From: Camarhynchus parvulus
Taxonomy: Eukaryota; Chordata; Aves; Passeriformes; Thraupidae
DNA length: 64,000 nucleotides
Reading direction: 5' to 3'
Assembly (NCBI RefSeq): GCF_901933205.1
Contig: NC_044573.1
Coordinates: 31,927,493-31,991,492 of the forward strand
The notes under the pieces are model-generated. The model ran no database searches and had not been told where the DNA came from. It worked only from the letters and a program-made list of their open reading frames with translations. The position numbers and the translations under genes were made by a program. How positions within the stretch are numbered: the stretch's first letter is position 1; the number at the start of each line of letters is the position of its first letter. Shown here piece after piece: positions 25,121 to 37,594 of the stretch.

Positions 25121-25130
25121 AACATCTGTA
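25121..25130 (+). promoter_or_regulatory. RP58/ZBTB18 consensus-type site
   Basis: AACATCTGTA fits (A/C)ACATCTG(G/T)(A/C) fully. It is a motif match only, about 6.7 kb beyond the gene's polyadenylation signal. Confidence 0.3.
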
Positions 25131-25884
25131 AAGAATGGCTTTTTCTTTTTTTTAGGAGAGGGATAAGCACATTGTTAAAAGAATGAAGGAAATTACAGAA
25201 AAATGAGGTTTAAGGGAAAGCACATGTTGAAAGACAGAGCACATTAATCAGGCTATGGGAATGGGACGTATAAAGACTGTTTTCTACACCACTTTGATTC
25301 TTATTAAGGACAAAAGCATTATGAGATTTTTTTCCTTTTTTTTTTATTTTGGCTCTTAGGAAGGAAACAATATACCATGGCAAGGTTGGGAGCCTCACTC
25401 CTGGTGCAGTCCTGGAGGATGAAACATTTTTAATTCATCTCAAAGGCTTCTTCATTTTTTTTTAAACTTTGAACAAAGAAAGGCAAATCTCCTCCTCATA
25501 ACTTTACAGATGTCAGAATCACGGTTTTGAAGTCCACACTTGAAGTCTTATTGTTGGGGCAGTGCAAGACCCCATCCCTGGAGCAGAGATCCCTGGCTTT
25601 CTCCTGCTCTCCTACTGAATGAGGCACTGGGAGTGGGAAGTCTGTGGCCAGTGTTGCTTGGTAAAATGATGTGGCTAATTCAAAGCCACTGAACGTACTG
25701 AAGAAGGATTAAAAAGGAAAAAAAAGAGAGAATGAAAGTCATCAGTGAAAGTCATGTTTTTCCTGAGGCTGGATGCAAGGTTTGATATTTCAGAGTGTTT
25801 TCATCACATCTTCTGTGCTACCTCTCCAGCCCCTTTGTGCACCATGTTTGATGCCTGATGTTAGGCTTGGCTCGGCGCCTTTCT

Positions 25885-26065
25885 GCTGTCGGCGGATCCG
25901 ATTTGAACGCGTTCTCCCAGAGTTATTTGTTGCTAAGAGAAAATAATTTTCAAGTTCTCTGGAGAACACCGGAGGAGTATGGTTAAATAGAAGTTCATCC
26001 CTGGGTTCTGGGCAGAAATTAAGCTAATTATGGAAGTGTTTGTTCCATCACAGATCCTTCTGAGG
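25885..26065. promoter_or_regulatory. Candidate conserved non-coding element
   Basis: Retained CpGs (CGGCGGATCCG, AACGCG) stand beside AT-rich homeodomain words, including AATAATTTTC near 25941 and CTAATTATGG with TAATTA at 26025-26030. The block is unique and non-coding. This mixture is typical of deeply conserved enhancers near developmental regulators; conservation itself is not shown. Confidence 0.35.
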
Positions 26066-26199
26066 TACTTGCTGGTCTTCAATGGGCACTTGCTGCAGCC
26101 TCTGGTTTCTGTGCACGCTATTTATTTAGAAAAATAAGGAAGGGCTAATGACTTCAGCTGTAGCATTTTTCCAGGTAATGTGCATACTCCTGCAACTGC

Positions 26200-26900
26200 C
26201 ACATTTCCTTTCCACCTCCCCAGCCTCATTTTCCCTGGGAGACCGTTTTGCCATCCCGGGTACACGCCGCGAAGGAGGCTTTCTCCCATTGTGCCGTGTG
26301 GAAGCGGGCTGTGAATTTCGGCAGTCGGCAGCGTGGCTGTGAGCGCGCAGCCTGGTGCCTGTCAAGCATCTTGTTAGCACAGCATCCACAAGAAAACTAC
26401 TCTGAGAAATACAGCTGGGGGGGTGGAAATCACTGCAAAATGCCCCCCCCCCCATTTTTAACCACAGCTCTTGTGCACAACTGGTGGGGGGTGGTGAGGA
26501 GAAGGAGGGAACAGGGAGGGGAGTTCGCTCCTAAAATTGGGGTTTACTTTCCATCGCAGTCCCTTGGAAAGTGCTGCCACCTGAGCTTGCAGCAGCCACA
26601 CAGGGCAGCGAGGTCAGCAATGATAGGCAGCTGGCAGGTTCATGGCTCTGTTGCTCTCCTCATGGGGAAGGAGAGGGATGCACTCCTGGCCCCATGGGGT
26701 GGCAGCAACGCAGAAAGGTCCCTTCATCACCCCCCTCCCCAGCCTTTTGGTGAAGGGTGAGGATGCTATGGCACCAGTGCAGGGTGGCCTGACCCCTCAG
26801 TGCAGCTGGGCTTTGCCATATCACAGCCGCACAGTGCGTTTCTCCGAGCCGTGTGCTGCTCCTGGATGAAGGCTCCCCATCCATAGCCAGCTCCCAATGA
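26200..26900. other. GC-richer stretch with poly-C tract, no supported gene
   Basis: GC content rises across this interval, producing overlapping open frames (up to 170 codons at 26248-26760) in several phases with no recognisable protein. An 11-C homopolymer lies at 26443-26453, and a G7 run lies near 26417-26423. Confidence 0.35.
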
Positions 26901-27059
26901 CAGGTCCTACCCTACACTTCAGTCAGAGTGAGGGACACAGTGGCCTTCATCTTTTTGTTTACTTGGTTTTTGGGGCATACTCTAATATTTTGGAAATTCT
27001 TGCCTGATGATGGTCTCAGAGCAATTTCAGTCTCCAGCCGTCCATCCTCCTGGGGCCTC

Positions 27060-27540
27060 GGCTTGGGCACATTTGCAAGCCAACCAATGCCACAAAAACA
27101 TCCGAGTGAGATCTATTTTTTCCTTCTCCTTTGTTGCTTAATGGATGACTCAACTTTCTTTTGTGACTGGATAGCTTTAATTTATAGTTTTTAGGCGAGC
27201 GATCATTCCTCTCATTATTTTGGGTTAAATATTCTTATTTGTTGATTATTTAATAGTTTGTTTGGATAAAGATGGGAAAAAAAAAAAAAGCAGCTTGGTG
27301 CCATAGACTGAGTCCAAAAGAAATTAACTGCTCTGCTGCACATATTGGAGCAGGGAGTTTGTGGAGAATGCAGCCCCGCTAATGGACTGGCAAACTGATA
27401 AAGGCTTTAAAGATTCCATATAACCCCACGCTGCCTCGTTTTATTAATTAACTCTCCTTGCTTTGTAGCGAGGTTGTCCTGGCTATGGAATAAATTAGTG
27501 AAAGGAATGGCCAGTATACATTAAACATCATTTTACACTT
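27060..27540. promoter_or_regulatory. Candidate conserved non-coding element (homeodomain-rich)
   Basis: This is a long AT-rich unique block with ATTAATTAA near 27443-27451, AGCTTTAATTTATAG near 27172-27186, GATTATTTAATAG near 27243-27255 and a retained CpG cluster GGCGAGCGATC near 27193-27203. A short A13 run interrupts it near 27277. It has no coding potential. It belongs to a run of similar blocks from about 25.9 to 30.2 kb that I read as a distal enhancer cluster for ZBTB18. Confidence 0.35.
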
Positions 27541-27841
27541 AGCCTTGTGGAGAATTAGGGTTTGCGAGGGGCTTGGGGTGGGTTTTTTGTTTTCCAAATA
27601 TCCTTCCTCTGCTGAGGTTTTTCTCTGGGTTGTAGCGATGCATAAGGTGAGGGATTGCACCTGTGGCCTCTCGATGGCACTCCACAATGATGGCAAAGGT
27701 GTGGCCTGGGGGCACTGGGACATTCGAGCTCACGCCCAGGGGTCTGCACGCAACCCACCGGCAGAGGGAACAGAGGGGCTGGGGTACCAGGGAAGTGATG
27801 GCAGTTGTTCTCCTGAGGGGAGGACAAGGAGCCACAACAAC

Positions 27842-27890
27842 CGAGGCGCCGCTCGCAGCAGCGGTGAGCGATCGCTCGCGAACGACGATT
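27842..27890. promoter_or_regulatory. Very short CpG-dense knot with palindrome
   Basis: About eleven CpGs fall within roughly 47 bp between AT-rich enhancer-like blocks, and the knot includes the perfect 12-bp palindrome GAGCGATCGCTC at 27866-27877. It is far too small for a promoter CpG island. Retention of so many CpGs implies germline hypomethylation or selection. The binding factor is unknown. Confidence 0.35.
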
Positions 27891-27924
27891 GACTTCTCAG
27901 CTCTGCGTCCTGGAGAACAGGCGC

Positions 27925-28110
27925 TGTTTTGATGGACTGCTTTATTTAATCACTGTTTATGTGCAGAACTGCTCCACTAAGGCATTAAATATTTCTGTTA
28001 AATAAAGGTCATTGTGATTTAAGTTTTTTAATGACTCACTAAATATTAAAGCTGGTTTTTCTTCTGCTGCATTAATTTTCTAATATTTCCTCTGTGTGTT
28101 TTCTTTTGCA
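27925..28110. promoter_or_regulatory. Candidate conserved non-coding element
   Basis: An AT-rich unique block with GCATTAAATATTTC, ACTAAATATTAAAG and GCATTAATTTTC words follows directly after the CpG knot. It is non-coding. The texture suggests a developmental enhancer; this is inference only. Confidence 0.33.
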
Positions 28111-28174
28111 GGACATTCAGATTATTGTAAAGACTGTTAGCCAAAAAGGGGCAATAGATGCAATAGATGAGACC

Positions 28175-28200
28175 AAAATTATTTATTTATTTATTCATTT
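28175..28200 (+). repeat. (ATTT)n short simple repeat
   Basis: Four to five ATTT units with one interruption (TTATTCATTT), flanked by unique AT-rich DNA. Confidence 0.8.
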
Positions 28201-28639
28201 AAACCACTGTGATTCATGGGACAAAGTTCATTGATGCATCACATCATCCACTCTCTGTCTGGACCAATGCAGGGGTTTTTTGTGTGGTTTTTTTATGGTG
28301 TGTTTTTTTTTTTTTCTAAAACATTACTTCTTGGCAAACTAGATATGCAAATGCCAGAATACACTAAAACCACATTTAATTGGACCCACTTGCCAACTTC
28401 TTGAACACAGCTTGGATTATTTCACTGGAGGCTGCTTCTGTTAAAAGATGGGGGAGGAGGAAGTGGCATATTGACAGGGCTTCAGATAATTTTTTTTCCA
28501 CTAGAAGTACAACGATGCCATGAGCCAAGTTTGGAAGTATTTTACTATGTTTAATAATTATTATTATTAAAGGATATTGTAAACATATGCATTTAAGTGG
28601 AATGTAATGGGAATACAATCATGTCACTGATTTAGCTTT

Positions 28640-28880
28640 GGATTAATTTTCAACTTTTTTTTTTGAGGGGTAGCTGACTCCTGCAGTAACTGCAACCTGT
28701 GCGGCGCTGTGAAATGCTGGTTTAGAGGGCGGACGTGTATCCTTCTCCCTTGCTAAATGAGCTGATTAATAATATTCATTCCTTTAGGAGATCTGTGAAA
28801 TTTTCATCTCTCACTAGCAACCAATAAAATATAAACCATCTAACAGGATTAAAATGACAAGGTTTACAGAGTTCCCAGCA
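28640..28880. promoter_or_regulatory. Candidate conserved non-coding element
   Basis: A unique block with GCTGATTAATAATATTCATT near 28760-28779, a CCAAT near 28820 and an isolated CpG patch (GTGCGGCGCTGTG) near 28698-28710. It is non-coding and non-repetitive. Inferred enhancer, part of the 26-30 kb cluster. Confidence 0.3.
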
Positions 28881-29059
28881 ATTTCAAGCGTACGTATGGA
28901 TGCATATGTTATACTTTGGTATTTCAAAGAGAAACAGAAACCTTAATAAATTTCTGCCCCAATAACACCGATTCTCTGAAAGCTGATAGGAGGGGGTTAC
29001 CGTCTCTTTCCAGAACCCCTTTTGTACGCTGAGGGACACTTGCAAATGTGGGTGAGTTG

Positions 29060-29600
29060 TGGGGCACCAAAGAGCCGATTTGCTGATGGTGCTGGCAGCC
29101 GGGAGCCTGGGTAAGGGCAGGCACAAACGCTATCGGGGGCTCGGTGCAAACTTCGCCTGTGCCGTGTATTGCCCCGCGGAGACGGGAGCAGCCCCGGGGT
29201 GCTGCGGGCACTCTGCTCGCAGCGATTTGATGGGTGCCCTTTCGGCCCCGGGAATAATTCCGCCTAGTGCAGCCGGGCATTGAAAGACGCTTTGTCTCCA
29301 CCTTTATCCGTACAGGAAGAAAAGCCTCGGCGCAGGCAGGCTGCTGCCCTGCCTACCGCGGTGGCTGGGCAGGGATGCTGTCAGCCTCCCTTGCGCCGAA
29401 CTCCTCACGGTGACGGCAAAGCTCCCCGTTTTTCCCAGCCCATCTCAGCGCCTGGCTGCCGGCGAGCAGGAGCCGCGGCTGCTCCCCTCCGGCGGGGTGC
29501 CCTATCCCACCGGGATGGGACATGCGGCCAGGCGCTGGCACGGTACCAGGGGTTGAATGAGCAGGAGGAGCGGGAGTCGAAGCAAACAAACAAATATTTC
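29060..29600. promoter_or_regulatory. Second CpG-rich region, possible distal CpG island
   Basis: About 0.5 kb of elevated GC with many CpGs (CCGCGGAGACGGG, CCGCGGTGG, CCGGCGAGCAGG and others) lies 11 kb downstream of ZBTB18 between AT-rich blocks. It yields open frames of 125-164 codons in several phases on both strands, which is a composition effect, and none resembles a known protein. It could be the promoter of an unannotated non-coding RNA or an 'orphan' CpG island acting as an enhancer. Confidence 0.4.
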
Positions 29601-29984
29601 TTGGTGTGTGCAAGTTGTCGGAGATGTTGGTTTTCAGTGTCAGCCTCAGCTTTTTCTGCAACCGCCTCCCAGTCGAGGGTTTTGCACTTCTTTTTATTCC
29701 CATTTGTGATTTGGGGCAGCAGATTGGATGTGACGGGGTGAGGTGAGGACAGGAGCAGAGCGGTCCTCGCAGCACAGCACAGGCAGCCGTCGGGGGGGAC
29801 CCACACCTGCCCCCATCTCCGTTAGCAAGCACTACCTCTCCAAGCAAGGCTCACTCCTGAGGCTAAAAAGTGGTTTTACTGTCTACGAGGGTTTGGGAAA
29901 AAAAAAATTAATCTCACATAATAGTGACATTGCAATTAGGGAAGAGGCGTCGCTTTAGATAATGAACATCTTTTTAAGGTACTT

Positions 29985-30205
29985 ATGCAATCTGAAAAAT
30001 CATAGCTGGGCTGGTTGTTCTTTAATCTTGCCATCTACCCAAAGCAAATTTGCAAAAGAGGGGGTTTATTGTCATTAGAGGAATTCTTTCAGCTATCAGA
30101 GGAGAAAACAATTTCTTTGTCATTAGCAAAATCCCTGGCTTTCTTTCAGCACATAAACAGTTTACACGATGCAGTTCTAAAATGTGCTTGTCTGTAAGCC
30201 TTCGC
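29985..30205. promoter_or_regulatory. Candidate conserved non-coding element
   Basis: A unique AT-rich block with CAAATTTGCAAAAG near 30046, a GTCATTAG word repeated at about 30071 and 30119, and AAACAATTTC near 30106. It is non-coding. Inferred distal enhancer. Confidence 0.3.
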
Positions 30206-32025
30206 AGGAGCCTGAATTGTGAACATTTCGGCGTTTGGATGTAAAATCTGGGATCTCAATTTAGCCTTCTGTAAATGCAAGGATGAAGGGCAAAGCACAG
30301 ATCTGGGCATGAATTTTTAAATTAAGGGTATTCAGTTTCACAGTTTTAGGATGGCACCTATATGCAGTCGACAACCAAGATGTCTGAGCAGCTCACAGTC
30401 TGGAGTTTATTCTTAAATAGTCTGTGAGGCCTGGATTGCCTATTGTCCCCCGTACATAAGGTTCGGAGATGCATTGGCCCAGGCTACGCCAGCAAAACTT
30501 CTCTGTGCAAACCTGGCAAGCCACAGCAGTAGGAAAGGTTTGAAATAGTTTGTGTCCCTCGTCAGGGTACCTCTGCTGATCGAAGCCTAATGGGGGCTGC
30601 ATTTAGAGGGATATAACATTCCAGCCTTGGGTTAGATCATTACACTCCGGAAGCAGGGTGCTTTTTAAGGATGTCCGAGAAAAAGCTGCTGCCAGCTGCA
30701 GTGGGCTGTAACTGTGTTTGGGGGGTGGAACTGTGCTGGCGAGCCCTCACTGGGGCACTCAGAGCCAAAGAGATCAAGTGATCATTCCAAGCCTTGTGGG
30801 AAGCCAGTGCCAGAAAAGAGATTGCAGCACAGTCCCTTGCATTGCCTCTCGGTGTCCCAAGCACTGAACCGTCCTGTCTCTAGTCCTAGCTCTGTTTAAA
30901 AACAGTAAAGGGATGGTGTTGAACCAGAGCTTTGTGTAAGAGCTCAATGATCAGCCCCTCAGGAAAGAGATCAAAACCTTTCAATACCATACAAATCTTG
31001 TTGTCTGAACATGAAGATGAATCTAAGCCAGTGACTGTGGCAACCTGCAGCCAGTAAAAGTGAAAGCAACTTATTTCAGTTAATAGAGAATTCTCTTTTC
31101 TAAAAGAACAACTGGGTTTCTACAATGGGGCTGGAGAACTGGTGTGTGAGGAAGACTGAAATAATTGATATGAGTAGGATGTTGGGCCAAGACAAGCAGG
31201 AAATAAATCCATAGGTGAGCAAAATGTAAAAAGAGCCAACAGGTAGAGGGTATCAATGATGGAATGATCCAAGGCACATTTTACATCATAGCAGCGTGGA
31301 AGTCAAGGTGGGTTGCACTGTAGAGTGGAAGACTAGCACATAGGAAACCTCCTAGGTTTGGATAGTTTTGGCCATATGGAGATCTGAACGCTGGGGTCAC
31401 AGGGAACAAACAGAGGGTGATGAATGTGCAGGGACCTCAGTGCAGGGAACGAACAACCCCTCACAGTTGATGTTACAAGAAAAGGTAGTGAGATGTAACA
31501 TTTTTCAATGAATTGCATGATGAAAAAGATGGGAGTGGCCTGTGAGTCAGTGCCCTCTACAACTCCAACACCCTGAATGAGATGGGGACACTCAGTATCG
31601 TGAACAGGAATGTGTCACTGAAATGCCTCTGTGGCCCCAGTACGATCAGTGTCTGACCATGGCACTGCATTATGTGTGCACACAGGCAAAGCCACACTTA
31701 GAGCAGTTCAACTTGTTCACATATGTGTAACCCTGAAATGTGTCAGGCTCAGCAAGAGCTGATTTTCAGCCGAGGATGGGACAGATGTGTTGTTTCTGGC
31801 CCAGATGTGCTGACCTGCAGGAAATCCTGAGGGGCTGGAGGTGCCCCAGCTGGGGCAGAGCCTGAGCCCACAGCAGGACCCAGGCCACAGCTCTCCTCCC
31901 TGCAGGAACCTGTACTGCAGACCCACACTGGCTCTGCAGCACCCATGGCTCTACAGTGCTGGTTGATGATTAAGTTGCTGTGACCAGCCAAGGAGGGGAG
32001 CCTGATGTGCTACCACAGTGTTAGA
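30206..32025. other. Intergenic DNA without a supported gene
   Basis: Mixed-composition unique sequence. The open frames are short and unrecognisable. A perfect RP58-type site is at 31790-31799 and a near-match follows at about 31800-31809. Confidence 0.5.
31790..31799 (-). promoter_or_regulatory. RP58/ZBTB18 consensus-type site
   Basis: The minus strand reads CACATCTGTC, a full match to (A/C)ACATCTG(G/T)(A/C). A second, imperfect copy (CCAGATGTG) begins at 31801. Motif match only. Confidence 0.3.
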
Positions 32026-32027
32026 GA

Positions 32028-32150
32028 TCACAGGAGGGTAGGGGTTAGAAGGGACCTCCGGAATTCAGCTGAACAAATCTCCTGCTCAAGCAGGGCTCCC
32101 CATAGCATTCTGTGCAGAACCAGGTCCAGATGACTTGAGTATCTCCAGCC
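32028..32150 (-). mobile_element. CR1 LINE 3' terminal fragment, minus orientation
   Basis: Read on the + strand, this begins ATCACAGGAGGGTAGGGGTT and continues AGAAGGGACCTCCGGAATTC, then TCCTGCTCAAGCAGGGCTCC, then a 'gagtatctccag' block. This is the reverse complement of the CR1 3' end (a 'ggaggtcccttccaacccc' type terminus). It is a short, 5'-truncated copy, as is usual for CR1. Confidence 0.82.
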
Positions 32151-35100
32151 ACAAGCACCAAGCCAGACAGATGCCATTCTGCACAGCCAGTTTTCCAGAG
32201 AACCGTGTTTGTGCATGGGACCAGAAATGCCTTACCTGCAGCTACACTGGAGTTAGTGGACCCAGTAGCAGCAGGGACACCACAGATGCCCACCTTGGCA
32301 TCTCTGACATCACCCAGCAAGGGGCCACCAGAGCTCTTCTAACACCACAAGGCAACTTCTTCGCACTGCAGAAGTGTGAGGCCTGTGAGGCTGAAGCAGC
32401 TTTGGAAACATTTGAAGGCAAAGCAGCTCTTGGATAGGAAGGTGGTATTTTGGGAGGGGCAGTGGCCAGTTTGCCTGCTTTTAAGCGAGCTGTGATCAAG
32501 GGAAATGGCAAGACATTTCCAAGTTGCAAACACGTCAGTGGTTATCTTCCTTTTAAAGAGCTGAACAAAGTTGCTGGTTTTAATAAACTTGAGTTTGAAT
32601 CAAATGAGAAAGCTTGAGGTCAAATCTTACTTAAAAGCAATCCTAGCAATCTCTGCTTAAGAGGTGGTCAGATAAAATTTGATAAGTCAAAATCTGATCC
32701 AGATTTTTTAAAATGCAGGCAGATTTCAAAGGCTGGGTCATTACAGAATGTGAGATTTCTGTGAATCAGCATGTTACATGGTCAGATGTATTGAGAGTCA
32801 AACAAATGTTAGACATATGGAAAGACCTCTATATATAATGAGAGATGTAAAAAACAGAATGATTGTTTAATTTAGAAATAGGATAAAGAAGAGAGGCACA
32901 TTAGAGGTATATAAGACAGTGAATAGCACAGCAGAGATAAGCCAGTGCTTCTGTCCACTCCCTGTGAGACTGTAATTTCTACTTACTGACACATAAGCAC
33001 TAGAAAATTTTTACCAAGCACAGGTAATATACCACTGTGCCACAAGGTCCCTGTTCTTGGAAGAGCATATAAAGGTTACACAACCTAGAAAAAATATGTA
33101 TTTATATAGATAATAAGCTATAAATCATGCTTTAGTAAGTAAGCCAACTAAAGCTTGGGAAAAAATGTCCCCTGTGAGCCACATATTTCCCAAAAATGCC
33201 CCAAATGGAATTCTTGTACCTTGCTCTCAAGGACCTGTGGCTGTCAGCACAAGCAGCAGGTGAGACAGGTCCTTGATCTGCCCTGTTATCTGAAAAATTA
33301 CTACTTCTTTTTTTTCAGTAGTAACTGCATCCCAGAAGTCCTTCTGCACTTAGAAAGAGCCACTCCAAATGTGGCCCAAGAGAACTGGATAAGTGAATCC
33401 CAGGCCCTAGCAAACACTAGTGGCTGGAATAGCCCTCCTGCCCTGGAGGTCGCAGTTGGTGTGGCTTGAAAAGGGACTGGGGGCAGCTCATGCCAAGTGT
33501 ATGCTGGCAGTCAAATCCATGGCCACTTGACTGCGCTTCCTATGTCTGGTTTGCCTGGGGACCCATCTGACTGTGGCACGGTGGCACCGGCTGAGGGGCC
33601 GGGCAGGAGGGGTGGGACTCACCCACAAGCTATGCATTTCTGTGGGTTTGGTCAATGTTACAGTAATTCTTTGCATCCTTTACCAGGCTGGTATGGAATA
33701 GCACTCTCACTCACAACCGAGAATGAAATCAGCCTCCTCCTTTCTGGATAGGAGCCGCGTTAGGAGCCAGGCTCGCTCCATGAGACTGCTTTTCTGGGAG
33801 AAAAAGCAATGTGGCAAGAAATGTACATGCCCAGACCAAATGGCAGCAAACTTCTGGTAAAGCCCCTGCATATAATCTATATTCTAATTAATACTCTGCA
33901 TCATCTAATCAACAGAAATCTTCTGGCATGCACGGTCCAGTTTGCAAACTATTCAGCAGAGAGGCTTTTCTAGCCTCTCCATAGATCAGAGTAATTAAGC
34001 AAAGCTGCTGGAGGGGCTTCCCCCCGTAGCTTCTTGAACACTGGGAAGGGGGAACGGCACTGAAAAAACCCAGGCAACCTCTGGCAACCTCCCTCAGCCC
34101 TGGAAGGCTCTCTGGAACAGAAAGAGGGAAAAAAATGCCTTCCTTTGCTGCTGCTGTTGAGCTGGTCTCGCTCCCGTTGTCGTGGTGCCAGTGCCGAAAG
34201 CCCATCCTGCCTCCCTCGCACGGAGCGTACTGTCCGTCCTAGAGCAGATGCAAAGGCGGCACTGGGACCGCTCAACTTCAGAGCCTCTCCAGCAGCCTCC
34301 CAAGTAGAAGAGCACAGCTCTCCTCACAATATGCTGTGGGGGAGGAGGAAGGAAGGACTTTGGCCCTGTTTGCTTGTGCTAATTGATGGCTTCTGTTGCA
34401 GCTATTCACACTTTTAAAAGATGGTAACAAGTCTACTGATTTAAAAGCAAAGAATAAAAACCCAACAGCCTCAGCAGTGCGTTGGGTGCAGACAAAGCTG
34501 CGTTGAAGAGCACTCAGCAGAGGCACAGCAAGAGGCTGGGCAGAAGACATGACCCACCTGCAAACAGTGAGCTCTGCACAGATGCACAAAATTCCTAAAA
34601 CACTCCACTTGCTGGGATATACTGGGACACTCTCTTCTGCAGCTGTGGGCTTGCAAGTCAGGGCTCAGCCCTGGCAGTGGCCTGCTCTGTGCTCAATCTC
34701 TGTGTGCCTCACCTTGTTCAGCTGTGGTGGTTTCTGCCTTCTTTATAAAACATGTTCTGTGCCTTTGACTTTAGTGCTCTCCAAGTGAGAAACATCTTTC
34801 CTCATGTAGCCTCCTGTCTGTGTACTGGGTCTCCTGTGCTGGTGCAGGCAGGTGCCCTGGAGCTGTTTGGAGAAGGGCTGTGCACCCTGGCTCTCCCACC
34901 CTCTTCCTTGCAGGCAGACATTGTCTTCTCCTGCTGGGAGAGCACTGTACCTTGCTTAGCAGTTTTCATGGTAAATCTATATTGCAAGTTGGAGGTGTGA
35001 TCACAACATGCCTGGGTGAAACCCTGCTTGCTTTAATTTAGCGAGCTGAGATATTAATTTCAGAGGAAGAGGCAGCAGTATGCACTTTGGAGCCTATGGT

Positions 35101-35600
35101 CTGGGTGGGCTTGCAGAGCCTGTGGGGTTTCAGCTTCCCTGGCATCGGTACCCAGGCAGCTAGACGGAGCGAGCTGGGATGTGTGAATAAGCAGCACAGC
35201 AAGAGACAACTGCGCTGAGCTGAGAGAGCTGGGCTCCAGCCACACGCCAGGGACGCCACGGGCTCAGCGGGGCGAAGCCTGGGCATTTAACAAAGCCCGG
35301 CTGCCTTCCACCCGCCTTCCTGGGGACCCTCTCAACGCACCTCCCTACCCAGCAACTCAATAATTCTGCTTTAAGGAAGGCAGACCCGGTTAAATTCACA
35401 GGGAATTTATCTCTGCCAGAGAGACCCCTGGCAGCCGCCGAGGTGAGTCAGCTGCTGCTGGCTGCTCGTCGGGTGCCTCTGAAGCGGCCGCGGAGCAGAG
35501 CGGGGGGAGCTGTGTCCTCCCACTCTGCTTCCCTCCCTGCAGCCCTCAGCGGCATCTGCACACTGGCCTTTGCTTATTCTTGCAGCCCTCCACATACTCA
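32151..35600. other. Intergenic DNA without a supported gene
   Basis: Mostly unique, mixed-GC sequence with slightly CpG-enriched patches near 33.55-33.75, 34.15-34.3 and 35.2-35.55 kb. All open frames are about 117 codons or fewer and overlap in several phases. None resembles a known protein. Confidence 0.5.
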
Positions 35601-35689
35601 TTGTGATTCACATCTGGGTGCATTCAGCCTGGTAATTTCTTACTCTGAGAAGGTCACCCGAAATATGTGTTTAACAGAAGCGCTCTCTA

Positions 35690-35905
35690 TTTTTAACATA
35701 GAGAGACCTCATAAAAAGTCAGAGGATTAATGCAAAATAATAAACGAGATATTTAGTCATAGCTCTCCATCACATTCGCATTATAAACAGTTCAGAAATT
35801 ATTTCCACTTGTGAGACAAGATTTAATTGTAAATCATGGGAAATTGTGAGATATATATTGTCTGGAGCAGGGTGATAAACATATTTCTGGGTCTGAAGGG
35901 AGAAA
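35690..35905. promoter_or_regulatory. Candidate conserved non-coding element
   Basis: A unique AT-rich block with GGATTAATGC near 35724, a CATTATAAAC word near 35779 and TTTAATTGTAAATC near 35822. It is non-coding. It opens a second cluster of similar blocks running to about 39.7 kb. Confidence 0.32.
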
Positions 35906-37594
35906 ATAAAGCAAAATGTGTGTCACAGTCCGTGCAGACCCTGAGCACATTTAAACCAAGGTGCATGTCACCCAGGCAGCAGCTGCTGTTCTCTAGAGCA
36001 GGACCACCAGCTTTCTGCTGAAGGCTCCTTCGTTTTAGCTACACTGAGGAACACCTTTCTGCTCAGATTTTGTGGTACCCAAGGCTTTGTTACTGCTTTC
36101 TTCCCATGAAGCTGCTTTTATTCCAACTTAAGCTGTTCCTTAAGCAGCACGAAACCAGCTCACAACTTAAATGGCAAATGCACGGCAGCAACTTTCCTAG
36201 CTGCAGAAGGTGATATAGACAAATCTGTTGCTGATACCAGCAAGTACTGAGCTGAGCCCCTGCTTCTCATTTGGAGTGCATTGCCATGTCTCCTCTGACA
36301 TGTTTCTTCATAGCACTGAAAAAGAAGCACTTGGAGAAACAGCTTTTCTACTTGGAGAAAGCTTTGACTCCAGGGTTGTAACTCAAGTGCTGTAGTAGGT
36401 AATCAGCAGAAATCAAAGCACTTACAGTTTTTTCCAATGTAGAAAGAGGAAAAGTCAATTTATTTTAAGTAGTGGAAGCTGATTTTTCAGTTGGTTAACC
36501 TGTTGGAAGAAAACTACGTGGGGTGAACACTTGGATTTCTCATTTATTTGTGGGTTTCAACCATTCAGTCGAATCGGTACTGCTGGTGGAGCAGCCGCTG
36601 GTCCTCATGTGTATGCTTGTGGACTGCCCACCCTGAGCCCGAGTCACCGTCCTTCAGCAAACAGTGCTGTGTCTGTGCCTCGTCTTCTGGCTGTGTGATT
36701 GCCAGAGACAGGGAACAGTCTGCTTCAGTTGGTGCCCTGCTTACCCAGTGAGTAAAACAAGGAGGAAACAGCAACAGCTTTGAAAGGGCAGCAGCCCCAG
36801 CCTGGGAGCAAAGCAGCTCTCCTGGTGCTGAAAACAAAGGATGTGGAGGGGAGAAAGGAGCTTGGGCTGTACCTAGCCAGGGAGGCTCGAGTACCTGCCT
36901 GGTTGAAAGCTTGAAAGCTGATAAGAAATAGACACTTCTCAGACCTTTTACCCTGCTTTTCCAGGGTACTTTGCTGCTCTCCACACACAAGTTCATGCTG
37001 CACTTTTCTTACAAGTTCATGTATATAATACTTCACAACTGAAATACTCTATTGAAATCCAAAGCAATTTTAAACTTAATGTTTCCAATACAATACAGCT
37101 GGTTTCCAGCATTAGGGGAATTTTAAGACCAGAGTGGAGTGACTCTAACCTTACCATGTCCACCTGAACACCCAAGTAGTAATGCTACAGAACTGTATCT
37201 CCCTTCACCGCCCTCCTGCATCTCCTCTCCTGGGCTTACCCAGCTCCAGAAAACATTGCCTTGTGATGCACATAATTTTTTCACTAACTGGAAATAGGAA
37301 TCTTGCTCTATCCATTAGTTAGTGTATATGCAGTTTGTATATATAATATTTATATTTTTCCCCAAAGTTGTGAAATATATAAAATATAATTCCTCTAGCT
37401 GAGAGCTCATCATTCCCATGACAAGGTGCAATCAATAAATTATGCACCACTTGTGGTTATTCTGCATGTCAACTCATATTTCCATGTCGCTGTCCTGACT
37501 GTTACTGAGTGTTTGTGTTGTTGTACCTTTCCACCTCCTCAGTGTTGATTTAGGAGTTATTATTCTGGGCTCATAGTAACTGCAAGAAAATCAA

